A stretch of DNA of 64,000 nt. It comes from Siphonodentalium dalli (taxonomy: Eukaryota > Mollusca > Scaphopoda > Gadilida > Siphonodentaliidae). Positions within the stretch are counted from its first letter, which is position 1; every line of letters begins with the position of its first letter. Made by a program: the position numbers and the translations under genes. The stretch spans positions 87,709,980 to 87,773,979 of the forward strand of contig CP136063.1 of the NCBI GenBank assembly GCA_032622095.1. The letters are read 5' to 3'. Positions 11,898 through 22,801 of this stretch are shown piece after piece. A model generated the notes under the pieces. It searched no databases and was not told where the DNA came from. It worked only from the letters and a program-made list of their open reading frames with translations.

Positions 11898-12461
11898 CAG
11901 GGTTCGCGCTGCCACTTGCCAAATTTGCCAATGGCAAACAAATTCACATTTGGCCAAAAATATTTTCAAAAGTTTTAGCAAGTCACTTTTTAATTTCTCA
12001 ATCAAGTTGAAAAATATCGGTCAACCAATACCATTCATTTTAGGAAACTATTACAATAGAATTATATTAGTGGTGTTTTATATGGTTTCGGTAAAGTTAA
12101 CACCTCTATTAAGATGCAGTTAAGTGGAGAGATTACCAATATTTAGTGTGATGGTGGTGTTTACATAGCTAATCCTCTTGTGATGTTCCCCTCTGATGAA
12201 GCAACTCTTCAACCATTTTATCTTTTGGTGATTGGTTTATTGTTGAATGATAAACCACAATAGATATTCAAATATAGTTAATAACTAACTGCTTTCCTGT
12301 CGATATCAAACGTCATTCAAACCGTGAGTGTCGAAACATAAAACTCAATCAAGGTTGCAGAAAATTATACTATCGGGGATAATATTAGGCAAATTCTAAT
12401 AGAATTTGGCAAATAATATTTTCATTTGGCAAAAGTAAATTTCGGTCCAGCGCGGACCCTG
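11898..12461. mobile_element. hAT-like non-autonomous element with 8-bp target duplication
   Basis: The termini are CAGGGTTCGCGCTG and CAGCGCGGACCCTG (13 of 14 paired), flanked on both sides by ATCCTGAC (11890-11897 and 12462-12469). A CAGGG start and an 8-bp duplication define the hAT superfamily. Subterminal TTTGCCAAAT-type motifs occur at both ends, as expected for transposase sites. The 564-bp interior encodes no transposase. Confidence 0.9.
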
Positions 12462-12469
12462 ATCCTGAC

Positions 12470-14344
12470 ACCATTTTACAGTCTGTTTATTTTGACGAGG
12501 CCTACAGGACCAAGCAAGCCACATATAAAACAGACCAGTGATATTAAAGCATATGTAGGGCCTTAATCGTGAAAATGTGGCCAGTAAAAATGGAAGTAAA
12601 AAGTTGCTGACTTCATTAAATTGATCTGATATTACCATGACATATATATCGTGACCAGTTCAGTGAAATGTCTTAATACATGTATTTATGGAAATAGCAT
12701 GTAACCAGGTGTTATATGGTGTGATTTTCAAATTAAGGTGGTAATTTTATAGCCCCGCACTATTCTCTGATGCAAGGAAATAGTGTTTTATTTTGGACAT
12801 GGAGTTTCAAAATCTGCATATGATGGGCCAAAACCATGGTCGCCGGTCCTATCTAGGTTCTACAGACCCTACATGTTAACCCTAGAGGAAACCTTGATTA
12901 ATACCATGTATCACAGTCACGACAATGGTTATACTAACAATGGCAAGCCCTCTTATTACAAGTCAACATTTTTTTAATTTAATTTCAGAAGGTTTTTGAC
13001 ACTTTTTGTGGATATCACTGTTTATCCATAACAGAGAAAAATCTTTGATGTGGAATACAATACATTGATGAACTTGTTGCTTAAAAGCTAAAATATTGGT
13101 ATCTCAGTCTGTTAACCCTTCATGATATTGCTCAGTCAACTGATATCAGAGGAAAATACTTCGTTGTCCTACACAAACCCAATCAAGTAGGCCACTTCAT
13201 ATTTTGCTTAGGTCAATATCCTTGACCTAAAGCTTTAACCGGTTTTCCATTTAGTCCTGTTGATATTAATTTTTTTTGGACATAATTATGTTCACAGGAA
13301 TACTAGTAGCGCAGAGAAGTGACTTCTCTCTGTGCTGGCAAAATAGAGGTAATAGTGACACATTTCCGACAGAAGTCTCCTTAATTGGTCCCTGGCAGGT
13401 GGATAGGTTGCCGTAATAATTGTTTCTGCGCTAACACTAGAATCCCCAACTATTAGGTCAATTTACACATTATACAGTCATTTGGACTTAATGTTTACAG
13501 CCCTACCTGGTACACCATCTGCTCACAATCGGGATTCATTTGTACTTCAATCAAAGTATACTAGAAACAGATAGGTACCTTTGTGCATATGAATATGAAG
13601 TAATTAGTTGAGAGGACCCACTGATGAACAGGAGCCTAATTCGTGTGTGCAGTCATGCTATGTGGTGTCTGGGTCTATCTCATTAGTCGGGGCATGTTAA
13701 ATCATTCATTAGATTATCTTTCAACTACAACAGGATTGTCTGACTTCCTATGGTGGACTTTGAATATTATATCTAGCTACTGGCATGAGCACAAGGATTA
13801 CCTGTTGAGATACATGGGATTCATGCTATCAGCATAGTACATGTAATATCATATATTAGACCACAGGAGGAAGGAAGTTAATCCAGGACACCCTCCCAAT
13901 GTCATTTCTGCCCACCCCCTGTGAGATATACACTCTTTACCCCTCACTAGATCAGATTTTCTGATGTATAGAGTCACTGGTTCAATATGAGTGTTCATTG
14001 CTTCAATAAGCATGAACAAATTCGAAATTCTTATTGAGATACCTCTCAGTGTTCTCAGACCGAGCATGAACATCGGTACAGATTTTCGCCCCATGTCAGG
14101 GAACCAACCTACACCCATCTCGTCAAACCCATATATGGTAATTTTCACTTCATAAAAAAAATAACTGTGTATACAGCCCGGTTCAACCGGCAGTTGATAT
14201 CACGATATATTTTTTATTATAAACATACATGTACAAGGCTTAATATCCCTCCAAAAACCTACAGTAATGTGCTCATTGTGTCCTGTTATATCAATTGTGC
14301 TGCCAGGGGCATAAATTCAGAATGAATATATGCCATATATGATC
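12470..14344. other. Non-coding stretch, little recognised
   Basis: A short perfect hairpin lies at about 13310-13338 (AGCGCAGAGAAG against CTTCTCTCTGTGCT). An open frame at 13643-13837 is hydrophobic but has no splice or homology support. Nothing else stands out. Confidence 0.45.
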
Positions 14345-14665
14345 TTAACCCTTTGGAGAGTATTTGTAACTGAGTAAATTTAACGCCAACGTTACAGCGA
14401 TAATTATTAACAAGTTCGGGTAAAAAGGGTCCAATAATTTGTTTTAATTTATGTGCATTTTCTGTTAATGTGTGTTATCATAATCGATTGCACTTATACA
14501 TTTGGGACATTATATTAATCAAAATAACTCCTATACAAATCATTTATAAATCAGATTTATTGAAGTTATGTCTACATAAAATGATACTTCCCGAAACGAC
14601 ATATATGTCGTTCCACTCGCGACCGTACGGCGACATATATGTCTTTCTACTCGCCAAAGGGTTAA
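14345..14665. mobile_element. TTAA-flanked MITE, TTAACCCTTTGGNGAGTA family
   Basis: TTAACCCTTTGGAGAGTA at the left and TACTCGCCAAAGGGTTAA at the right pair at 17 of 18 positions. TTAA flanks and a CCCTTT start fit piggyBac. Near the right end are two copies of a CGACATATATGTC palindrome (about 14596 and 14630) in almost the same context. The 321-bp body has no coding capacity. Confidence 0.85.
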
Positions 14666-17600
14666 GGAAGTTGCAAAAACAAAATAAAAAAACATTACTA
14701 TTATTTTAGGCCTACTACTAGTACTAGGGCACAGTTGGGGAAATTTCCAAAATATTGCTTCATACACTGCATCTACATGTATCTCATCCAAACCAAATTG
14801 GAATGGGAGTTTGGGACCAAAATTGACCCATTTATGTCCCAAAATAAACCCTGACCTCATGCCAAGTTGCCAACTCTTCAGGCACTCAAAACATTAAAGA
14901 TACATTCTTTAAATATCAAATATCAAAAGGAGGAAATGATAGGATAGCGCATAAACGTGATCTCATAGTAAGCCTATGATTTATTGACTGTGATCAATGA
15001 TCACGCCTCACTTGACAAGCCCACTTACCCAGTGTACTCAATGATCAAGACCCTGAGGCAAGTATTATTCAATGAAAACATTTGATGCTCAAAGCGTTTC
15101 TCATGAGAAAACATATCTTAAACTTGTTTGTTCAATATTAATGTCTAGGTCATTCAGTTTAGATGACTACTATGACTTTATGTAATTTGATTCTGAAAAC
15201 CGCATGCAGAGCGACCTATACAAGTACCGGTACATATTTTGAGAATTTACACAGGATCTCCCAACCGTGCATAAATTCACCCAGGATCTCACGAGTCACA
15301 ATTGTGCATAAACTCCCAATTCAACAACAACATTGCATCATGATTTTTTCTCTGCTATGCATCATCAGGATGTTACCACGATGCATCACAAATTCATGGC
15401 TTGAATAGCAGCAACAGCTTCCTTCTGATCATAGTTGTTGGAAATTTGTGTGAAAAAATACCCTAAAAATGACAATTTCCTCCAATATAGTTACCATACA
15501 TTGTATATTAACTGTAATGGTGGAATGTTTATTTTTTCAGGTTTTTTGACACAAATTTCCAACAAATATGCTACCCATGTACTGGAATCTGACTTGGCAT
15601 TTCCAACCTTTCAACAAACAAGTTTGTGAGCAATCAGTAGTTTTGTCAATTTATCATTATGCAAATCGCAGTGAAAAAAAAATAGGATGTGCATCGAATC
15701 ATGAACCCTCAGCATCGTTGCAGCCCTACCTATTCAACACTATTATTAGGCACTCAATAAATGTCGTCGGCAAATAGGAGTTAATCGCAGGATACATAGC
15801 CTAGTTCTATACTTCAATTAATTCTGACAGCTCCTGCACAGGGAAGCAAATCCAATCAATTTCAAAACCAATTTAGTGCTGTAACTTCAAATTGGAAACT
15901 CGCTGTCCGCATATGCACCCAATCAAATATAGTTAACTGTTTTAAAGCAAGTCATGCGAAGCTACAAAAATAATTATCTATCATCCTGACTCATCCTTCA
16001 AAATATACATTCTTGAATGCTTTTAATATAATCATACATGTACATATAACAGTATGTTGGTTTACATAAAACAAAATTAGTGCCTGTACAAATCGTATTT
16101 GGCCCTGTACTATTATTGTAATTTAACCATCAATGGTAATTTATTCTGTCCTAGACTATTATTCCATACTACATTTATTGTTCATCCAGGGAAGTTTAGC
16201 TTTCAATAGATGTGTTGACTATTTACATGTTGATGAAGATGGCAGTATTACATGTGGAATACATATTGTGTTACACACAAAACAGCTGTTAAATATTTTT
16301 TTAAATCCCATATTGCGACATATTCAAATTCATATTGACTAACGGAAAGCTGAATAACACATGTATCACAAGACTCTAAGGTTGATCCGAAGATCTAGAC
16401 AATACTTGTTTCCACGCAATGCTATCATTCTCATTAATCAAATGGAATACCCAGTACATAGATATACGGATTTCCCAGTAGCTTGTTCTTGTGAGACAAT
16501 TAACCAGTACACAGGTACTAGGTTTAAATATATACTGGTATATAACAACTTATATCAAGTGTCAGTCCTGAGAATGTCACAGTTCTGATGATATACTGGC
16601 AGCCGACTTATTCATGCAACTCCAGGGAGGCTTATAAAGAACACTAATTAAGTTTTCTGTATCCACCCCTCCCTCACTATATAAGACCCTTGCTCAAGTG
16701 ACCTGCTGATTGTAGAAAATCTTCTAATCCTTGATCTATCAAAGGTTAACAGAAAATACAAACTTTGACAGGTGGCAATGGTCTTATATTGAAACCTCTG
16801 ATCCTATACTATAGTTTATACAATATCACAAGGTATACTGGTAGGTTAGACCTATTCACTATTCTGTTCAGCACAACAGCACAGCATGAAAAGAATTTGA
16901 AAAATAACCCAAGCCAAGTTTTAGAATAAAAAAAAAAGGAAATGATCACAATCATTTAAAAACCAAGACACATGGATACCTAGTCCACCAAATTAGACTA
17001 TTATATTTGGTCCATTATCGGATAAGGGGTACATTTGTATTTTAATATTTGGACATTTACAAATGTAGGAGCCCCTAATCCTCGTTTGAGGAAAAGAACA
17101 GTCGTAATGTCCAAATATAAAATAAGTTCTTTCCCGATAAGTCTACTTTGGTCTTTGGTTGACTATTAAATGGATACCACGCTGGCAGATTTAACATAAC
17201 ATTATCATAATAAGAATTAGAATGCATGATGGGTTTGGTTTATAACTTGTTAACTTATAGTCTTAACTTGATATAGTCAAGTACTAAGAGTAAGACTCAT
17301 CAATGATCAAGCCTTCAACTTCAAGGCAAGATGTTGTCAACTATTCCATCACATAGACACATACATACAAATATTTTCGCAGTCACATTTGCTCTCACAC
17401 TGTACTAACAAAAATAATGAGCGATGACACATTTCTCCCTACACTGAACTGTGAGTCACAGTTGAGTGTTGATATAACGATAGAGACTAGAGTGTATTGC
17501 ATTACCAATCCATGCGACCCAGTGAAATTAGTACTTGACAGTTGTCAGGATGAGGCGGGATTTAAATTTGAAGCATGACAGTTATGTAGACATAAATACA
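14666..17600. other. 3 kb AT-rich stretch, probably MAP1 intron or 3' flank
   Basis: It lies downstream of the minus-strand MAP1-like exon, so it is probably its first intron. ACCCAGGATCTC-type phrases at 15250-15310 recur at 19855-19940 and again, inverted, near 20130. A loose inverted repeat occurs at 16985-17155 (TTTGGTCCATTATCGG and CCCGATAAGTCTACTTTGGTC). No further MAP1 exon was found. Confidence 0.45.
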
Positions 17601-17772
17601 CACAAGGGACACAAGTATATGAATCAAACCTGTACAACATTGCACATGGTTTCTTCTTACTTTCTATGATATAATCCAATAAAGAAGCCGACATTTCTGA
17701 TCAGATTCGCCGGCCGGCGCTTGATCGCTGAAAATGAAAATCGGTAGGATTTGATTTTTAAAAAATGCAAAC

Positions 17773-17911
17773 CTTTTGTAATCTCCGCAACGATAAGATC
17801 CACTTGCTCAGGATGAAAAGGTTCCCCGACAACTAAAAGAATCGCGGCTTTTCTTGACGAACTCATGGTTGTATTTTCTGCCGACAAATTATCCGAGTTG
17901 GCACTCTCCAT
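17773..17911 (-). CDS. MAP1/Futsch-family microtubule-associated protein, first coding exon
   Basis: Minus-strand exon of 46 codons plus one base, starting at the ATG at 17911 (MESANSDNLSAENTTM...). The core ILLVVGEPFHPEQVDLI and the following VAEITKG correspond to the N-terminal segment of MAP1A/MAP1B and Drosophila Futsch (pattern LLVVxGE, about 15 residues, then xxKG or LG before a SWD motif). The donor is AAAG|GTTTGC, in phase 1 right after the first base of the G codon. MAP1 proteins bind microtubules in axons and dendrites and organise the cytoskeleton at synapses. The frame stays open upstream to 18025 and a second Met lies at residue 16, so the start is not certain. The SWD segment would begin the next exon, which I could not find between here and position 1; intron 1 may be longer than 17 kb. 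The gene is therefore partial in this window. Confidence 0.72.
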
Positions 17912-18064
17912 TGTAAAAGAGTAACTGAAGACGATTCCACCGGCTTCTGACAGCTCGAACCGTTCAACAGTGATGTGAGTGTTTATTGGATGAGAAATTC
18001 GCACCTTCCCAAGCAGACCAATCACAGCGAGGAATACATCGGCGCTTCAGAATGAAAATTTCGT

Positions 18065-18119
18065 AACCACCGTTCGTAAGCAGGTGCCCGTTTACATTAT
18101 ATATTTAGGCCACACCAAT
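18065..18119 (-). promoter_or_regulatory. Putative MAP1 core promoter (TATA-like and CCAAT motifs)
   Basis: Reading the minus strand towards the exon, a CCAAT-type motif at 18115-18119 (in reverse orientation on this strand) is followed by TAAATATATAATG at 18095-18107. A start site about 30 bp further on (near 18065) would give a 5' leader of about 155 bases. The region 17.7-18.8 kb is richer in CG than its surroundings. This is motif-only evidence. Confidence 0.4.
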
Positions 18120-18135
18120 GAGCTCGCATTCAACG

Positions 18136-18406
18136 CCTTGGACCGTCCCGGGTTTTAGGATACGCAGTCAAGCAGGCTATGCTAGACCGTCCCGTATCCC
18201 GCATCAGAAAAGACCCGCAGTCCAATAAGGTGTATTGGACCGTCCGGGCGGCAACGGAAGAGAACACGCAGTCCAGTGGAATCACTGGACCGCCCCGTAC
18301 TCTCTTAGCAGCCCCCAATCCAATGCCTCCATTGGAAGGTCCCGGGCGTGGACAACCAACTGAAAATGCGCAATCCAGCATCATCGCTGGATCGTCCCGC
18401 ATTTTC
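18136..18406. repeat. Array of five covarying foldback units upstream of MAP1
   Basis: Five units with inner-stem starts at about 18167, 18220, 18271, 18318 and 18373 (spacing 47-55 bp) share one design. Each has an outer stem of 4-9 bp, then CA on the left side, an inner stem of about 8 bp beginning GTCC or ATCC, a 4-5 base loop, the returning stem ending GGAC or GGAT, then CGTCC on the right side and the outer stem again. Stem sequences differ between units but stay complementary: GGATACG/CGTATCC, CCCG/CGGG, AAGAGA/TCTCTT, GCCC/GGGC and GAAAATGCG/CGCATTTTC. A half unit (TTGGACCGTCCCGGG) precedes them at 18136-18152. I recognise no known RNA or DNA element family. Confidence 0.8.
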
Positions 18407-18610
18407 CAAGATGCCGAGACAAGGCAATGGCAAAGATCAAGGCATAGATCAAGGCAAAAATACAAGGCAACTTTTTAGACCAAGTGAAGATTCAAGACAA
18501 GATTCAAGACACCTACGACGCTGACCAATCCAGACCTCAAGACTTCTCCACCCGATCCGCGGCCTGACTGTCGAAGATAAAATACCAAAGAAGATTCAAG
18601 ACAGGGCGTA
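18407..18610. repeat. Short direct repeats next to the foldback array
   Basis: AAGGCAA and GATCAAGGCA recur at 18420-18470, and GATTCAAGAC occurs three times between 18489 and 18601. They continue the repeat-rich tract on the far side of the foldback array. Confidence 0.6.
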
Positions 18611-18860
18611 ATGGCGATCTTCGGATGAGCCCACCGACGCGTCCTTCTGGCTGGCACGCAAATCCTGTTCCTGCATTCTTGAAACGCCGTTCACGACTGC
18701 GCGTGGGATCAGTGATAGTATATTCGTGTCCATGGTGGGATCGGCGGGGAGACCTGGGGGTTTGGGGTGGGGTAAAATAGCAGGAAGGTATGCCGAGGTG
18801 GGCGGGTGTTCGAAACTGGCAAAAACATGTTTTTACACACACTCGGTAAGGGCTTATAAA
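18611..18860. other. CG-rich stretch, probably part of an upstream regulatory island
   Basis: Clusters such as GACGCGTCC, CGACTGCGCGTGGG and GGATCGGCGGGG stand out against the AT-rich background. Open frames here on both strands reflect low stop-codon density. Promoter function is inferred only from composition and proximity to MAP1. Confidence 0.35.
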
Positions 18861-19600
18861 AATGCTAATATAAATTAATCTTGTTTTTAACCTTATAACT
18901 TGAAATAAAATGTTTCAAAACACAAGTCGCTTAATTTCAAACAATACTATATATAGTATATGCGTACAATAAACACTAGATCAATATGTGGTATAGCCTA
19001 ATTTGAAAACCTATACACTGGCAAACTCACGGTGGGGAATCACGTGGTTTCTAGTTGATGAGTATCACGCATTCAAAATGGCCGAGGCGATCTAAAACGC
19101 GACAAGACGCGAGGAAAACAGGTAATAAACTAAGATATAACATAGTACATATTATTTTGACAGCTACGAGCAGATGCTATACTATTTTTCAAACAAGCCG
19201 ATACCTCATATATGTCCCAATTCATATTTGTTTGCTCTAACATTCTGACCAAAGTTGTCAGTCGAAGGATTCTCCAAGATGGACTGGTGTATTCCACGCA
19301 TATGATTTGATCAAAATTAAAGTTTAGAAAAGTGAAGAGTTTTTTCACTTTTTTAGTAGTATAATTTTCTCACACACCAACAGTTATTAATTTATGCACC
19401 TATGATTAAGAAGACGGCAAAGTACATGGACTTAACCAAATTTGGCCCTGAAACAGAGCTCACGTGATGCCATATTTGAGGTCCTGTTACTCAAAAATTT
19501 ATATACATATAATACCTTGCTTTTTTATAACACATGAACTATATTAGATTGAACAAATTGTAAAGAATTTTGCAAAACCATTTTAAAGAAAATTAACTTA
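18861..19600. other. Non-coding stretch, nothing recognised
   Basis: AT-rich, without a supported exon or repeat family. Confidence 0.4.
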
Positions 19601-21843
19601 TGGCCGTATGAATCCTTAGTCTTGATTCTTTTTCCCAAAATCCCATTTTGGTCTTTTTTCATTTTATATATAAAAGGTTTTTGGGCATGAATAGAAAACA
19701 CAACGGATCTTTAAAGTGTAAATCTCCTCCTACAACACTTTAGAGTTTAAAAATAGTATTACATTGTTTATATGCCAACGAATGTCACTTGATTTCACTT
19801 ATTTATCAGGAAACTGACACTGAATTGGTCATTGTCGCATGTTTTCGTGCAAAAAGACACTCAGGATCTCCTATAAACGTACAAAAAGACACTTGCAGGA
19901 TCTCCTATAAATGTGCAAAAAGTCACCCAGCATCTCAAAGTCGATTCAAGATATATACGTGTTACAGAACTAAGGTGCCAGTCAAACTCAAAGCGAACAA
20001 AGTGCCCATTCAATTTCCGTTGAAAAAAATAAATACTTAATAATAGTATAATTATAGCAGACGACTAATCTAAAATCACGTTTTTTATGAGATTTCGAGA
20101 TGGTGGGTGACATTTTGCACAGTTAGGAGATCCTGGTTATCTGTTTGCATGTTAGAGAGATATTGGGCAGCTGTGTGTATTTTTTGCACGATGCCATGCG
20201 GCAATGACCACTTCAGCGAAACTGCATGACTCCAAATTTGAACGTTGGTATATATACAATCATTACAATGGCCGTGGTAGTTGAAATCCCAAAAGTCAAT
20301 CGTGTCACCAAATTATAGATATTGGGACAAACTGTTGATTCATTCCAGTTTTAGCAGACTGCGGCTGCATTATAAAACATGCAGGTTGGTACTTTACTCA
20401 AAGTTATTTAGAATTTTATGGCCATGTCAGCTGGCCATGTCATATAAAATAATACCAATTCGCCTTTCGCCGCGATGTTGTTATATATACATATACTTAA
20501 AGGGGTATTAATGTACGCCATTTTCAATAAATTCCCGGTAATAACAACGATCTATTATCGATAATATATATATACAAAAAACTAATATATAGTTTGAGTT
20601 GAAGATGCATTCTGTAAATGTTCAGGTTAATAGGTTATCTTAAAATCAAAGTTAATAATTTGATATAAATTTAAAAAGGTACTCAATCCGATTCGATGGT
20701 CCCCATATATCATCAGATTCCAAAAAAAAAATAAAAAATTTAAATGCCGTTCAGTTGTCAGAATCGATTAATTTCCCAAAAATAATGCTAACCACAGTCG
20801 ACTGTAGCATAAAATTGACAAAAACCTGTTGTTTATCAACTTTTTGTTTAACGAATATTTGCTGGTTTGTCAAATATCTGACACAAAAAAGCCGCTTGAT
20901 TTTAGAGTTATCCATCTTCATCCGCAATTTGGTCAGGGAAAGTATTATCGTCTGCTGTTTACTGGGCCATTAAAAATTAAAATTTCAAACATCGATATCT
21001 TATCACCCTGAGCTTTGATGGGTGGGTTCCTCGACTCGAATCAAATATTTTTTACCCCCGAAGCCAAGGAACTAGTAATCTGCGACCGTTAATTCGGATC
21101 GAGTACCTTTAATTTATGGCTGAAGCGTAACAAGGCGTAATTAAATTAATTGACGGATAGTGGATTGGACAATACGTGGCACACATGATCGTGTAACAAA
21201 ATATTTTGATACGGGACGTAAACTCAACCCACTCACTGACTAGTGACTATGCAATAACTTAAATGAGTATTTGGGACTAGTATGCATATAATATAACATT
21301 TATTTGATACATTTGCTTGAAAACTCTACAAAAATTACTCGACAACAACAATTTGTATTTGTGCATTCCAGCTAAGCTGCCATCCATATAACATTACTTC
21401 GTACTCAACAGACATTCAAATAATGGAAATCTGGTTACCGTATTCTACGACTCAGAGACTATGGAAACCAACAACAACACCTGAGTACAGTATCCCTTTA
21501 ACACAAACGCTATATATGTAAAAACAATACAATTGTTCAGTGTTCTGTTGACAGTAAAGTATTATGCGACAAGAATGATGTTCTCTATAAGTTTTTGTCG
21601 ATATGCTTTTCCCTTCCTCAATTTTCCGCTGTTCTATATAATTTTGAGTCAGTTTCCCGAATAACAAATTAAATGCTATTTTTTCAAAACAAACACATTT
21701 TAACGGGAAAGATCAAATAATTTTAAACTAACACAATTTGTTCTATTTTTTCCACGAACACCTTTAAAAAAGACAAAAACGCCCAAAAATGGAATTGGGG
21801 GGGGGGCGGGGTAATCAAGACTAAGAATCCATAGGGCCATCAC
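19601..21843. mobile_element. Possible 2.2-kb element with inverted termini
   Basis: ATGGCCGTATGAATCCTTAG plus TCTTGATT at about 19601 is mirrored by AATCAAGACTAAGAATCCATAGGGCCAT ending near 21843. Beyond that, similarity decays into homopolymer-rich sequence. The interior holds short direct repeats with AGGATCTCCTATAAA (19865-19915), a nested TTAA MITE (20671-21112) and no transposase. The target duplication is unclear. It could also be two inverted fragments of a smaller repeat. Confidence 0.45.
20671..21112. mobile_element. TTAA-flanked MITE, GGTACTCAATCCGA family
   Basis: TTAA, AAAGGTACTCAATCCGATTC at the left and GGATCGAGTACCTTTAA at the right match the ends of 3035-3500. The body carries the family phrases TTTAGAGTTATCCATCTTCATCCGCAATTTG, CATCGATATCTTATCA and CTTTGATGGGTGGGTTCCTCGACTCG in the opposite orientation to 3035. 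Confidence 0.85.
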
Positions 21844-22103
21844 TGGGGGCATATAGTATATAAGATAATTTTCTTCATCAGTATTTTTGGAAATTCATTG
21901 TCGATTTGTTTAATCTAGTATACTTCAAGTGTTATGCTGAGAAAACTATAGCTGAAACAGGCTCTCTTTGGGGGCATTTATTCAGCGTCGGAGGGGCTGC
22001 GGCCTCAATATCTTAGACAGAGCCTTTATTCAGTGACGGTCCATTTTTGCGTCGTGCGCGCATTTTGATTGTTTAAATATTTGGATTAAAAAAAAGGCCG
22101 TGG

Positions 22104-22562
22104 CTAAAGAGTTGTATACCGCTCTTTAGTATATATACCAAACGCTAAAGAGCGGTATATACCGCTCTTTAGATATATGGGCCTGACACGCTATTTAAAG
22201 AACGGTATCCCGCTCTTTAGCGTTTGGACATAAAGATCGGTATATATACCGCTCTTTAGTACCAAAAGCTAAAGAGTGCATGGTATACCACTTTTAGCTA
22301 TATGGGCCTGATACGCTATAAAGAACGGTATACCGCTCTTTAGCTGTTGTACCTGTCATACACTCAAGAGTGGTGTACACCGGTATATACCTATATTTAG
22401 CTATATACGTGGTCCTGCAATTGGCGCGATAAAGAACGGTCTTATACATTATCATCCGTACTGCTCGATCTTTAGTGTCTGGTTATAAAGAGCGGTATAT
22501 ACCCTCGTCGCTAAAGAGCGGTATACCATTATTTAGCCCTCAGTGCTAAAGAGTGGTAGCCA
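22104..22562. repeat. Tandem array of CTAAAGAGCGGTATA palindromes
   Basis: About fourteen half-sites of TAAAGAGCGGTATA occur, many paired head-to-head as TAAAGAGCGGTATATACCGCTCTTTA. A longer period of 100-125 bp is marked by TATATGGGCCTGA(C/T)ACGCTAT near 22173 and 22298 and a diverged version near 22400. Spacers are not unique in the CRISPR sense and the half-sites vary. Confidence 0.85.
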
Positions 22563-22801
22563 CTCCGTTAAAAAAATTGTTTAAATAAAGGAATGATTTT
22601 TTTTTAGAATTAGGTCCCTGCTCAATATAAAAAAAAATTATAATTTTTTTTTATATTTATTTCATTAAATTTGTCTAAATCAACATTATGAAAAACTAAC
22701 GCCGTTATAACCAATATGTACACAGCGCCATCTACGCGTAGCGTAGGGGACTGAACTCTGCTTTGCAGCTTGCGTTATAACACCCGGCATATGTGGTACC
22801 G

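Noticed and set aside
11731-12123. 130-codon plus-strand frame
   Set aside because: It runs across the left end and target duplication of a hAT-like MITE, so it cannot predate the insertion, and it has no splice support.
13643-13837. Hydrophobic 64-codon frame that could be a membrane protein
   Set aside because: No splice-site, start-context or family support. AT-rich sequence readily yields hydrophobic frames.
17912-18025. In-frame upstream extension of the MAP1-like exon starting MIGLLGKV
   Set aside because: The frame is open, but the extra 38 residues do not resemble MAP1 N-termini and the frame overlaps the predicted leader. The start at 17911 is preferred, without certainty.
18130-18478. 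Overlapping 99- and 111-codon open frames on both strands
   Set aside because: They coincide with the GC-rich foldback array. The frame is open because of composition and repeat structure, the residues follow the repeats, and no splice or start context supports them.
22104-22562. CRISPR-like array
   Set aside because: The genome is eukaryotic, and the repeats alternate in orientation with variable spacing and no cas genes.
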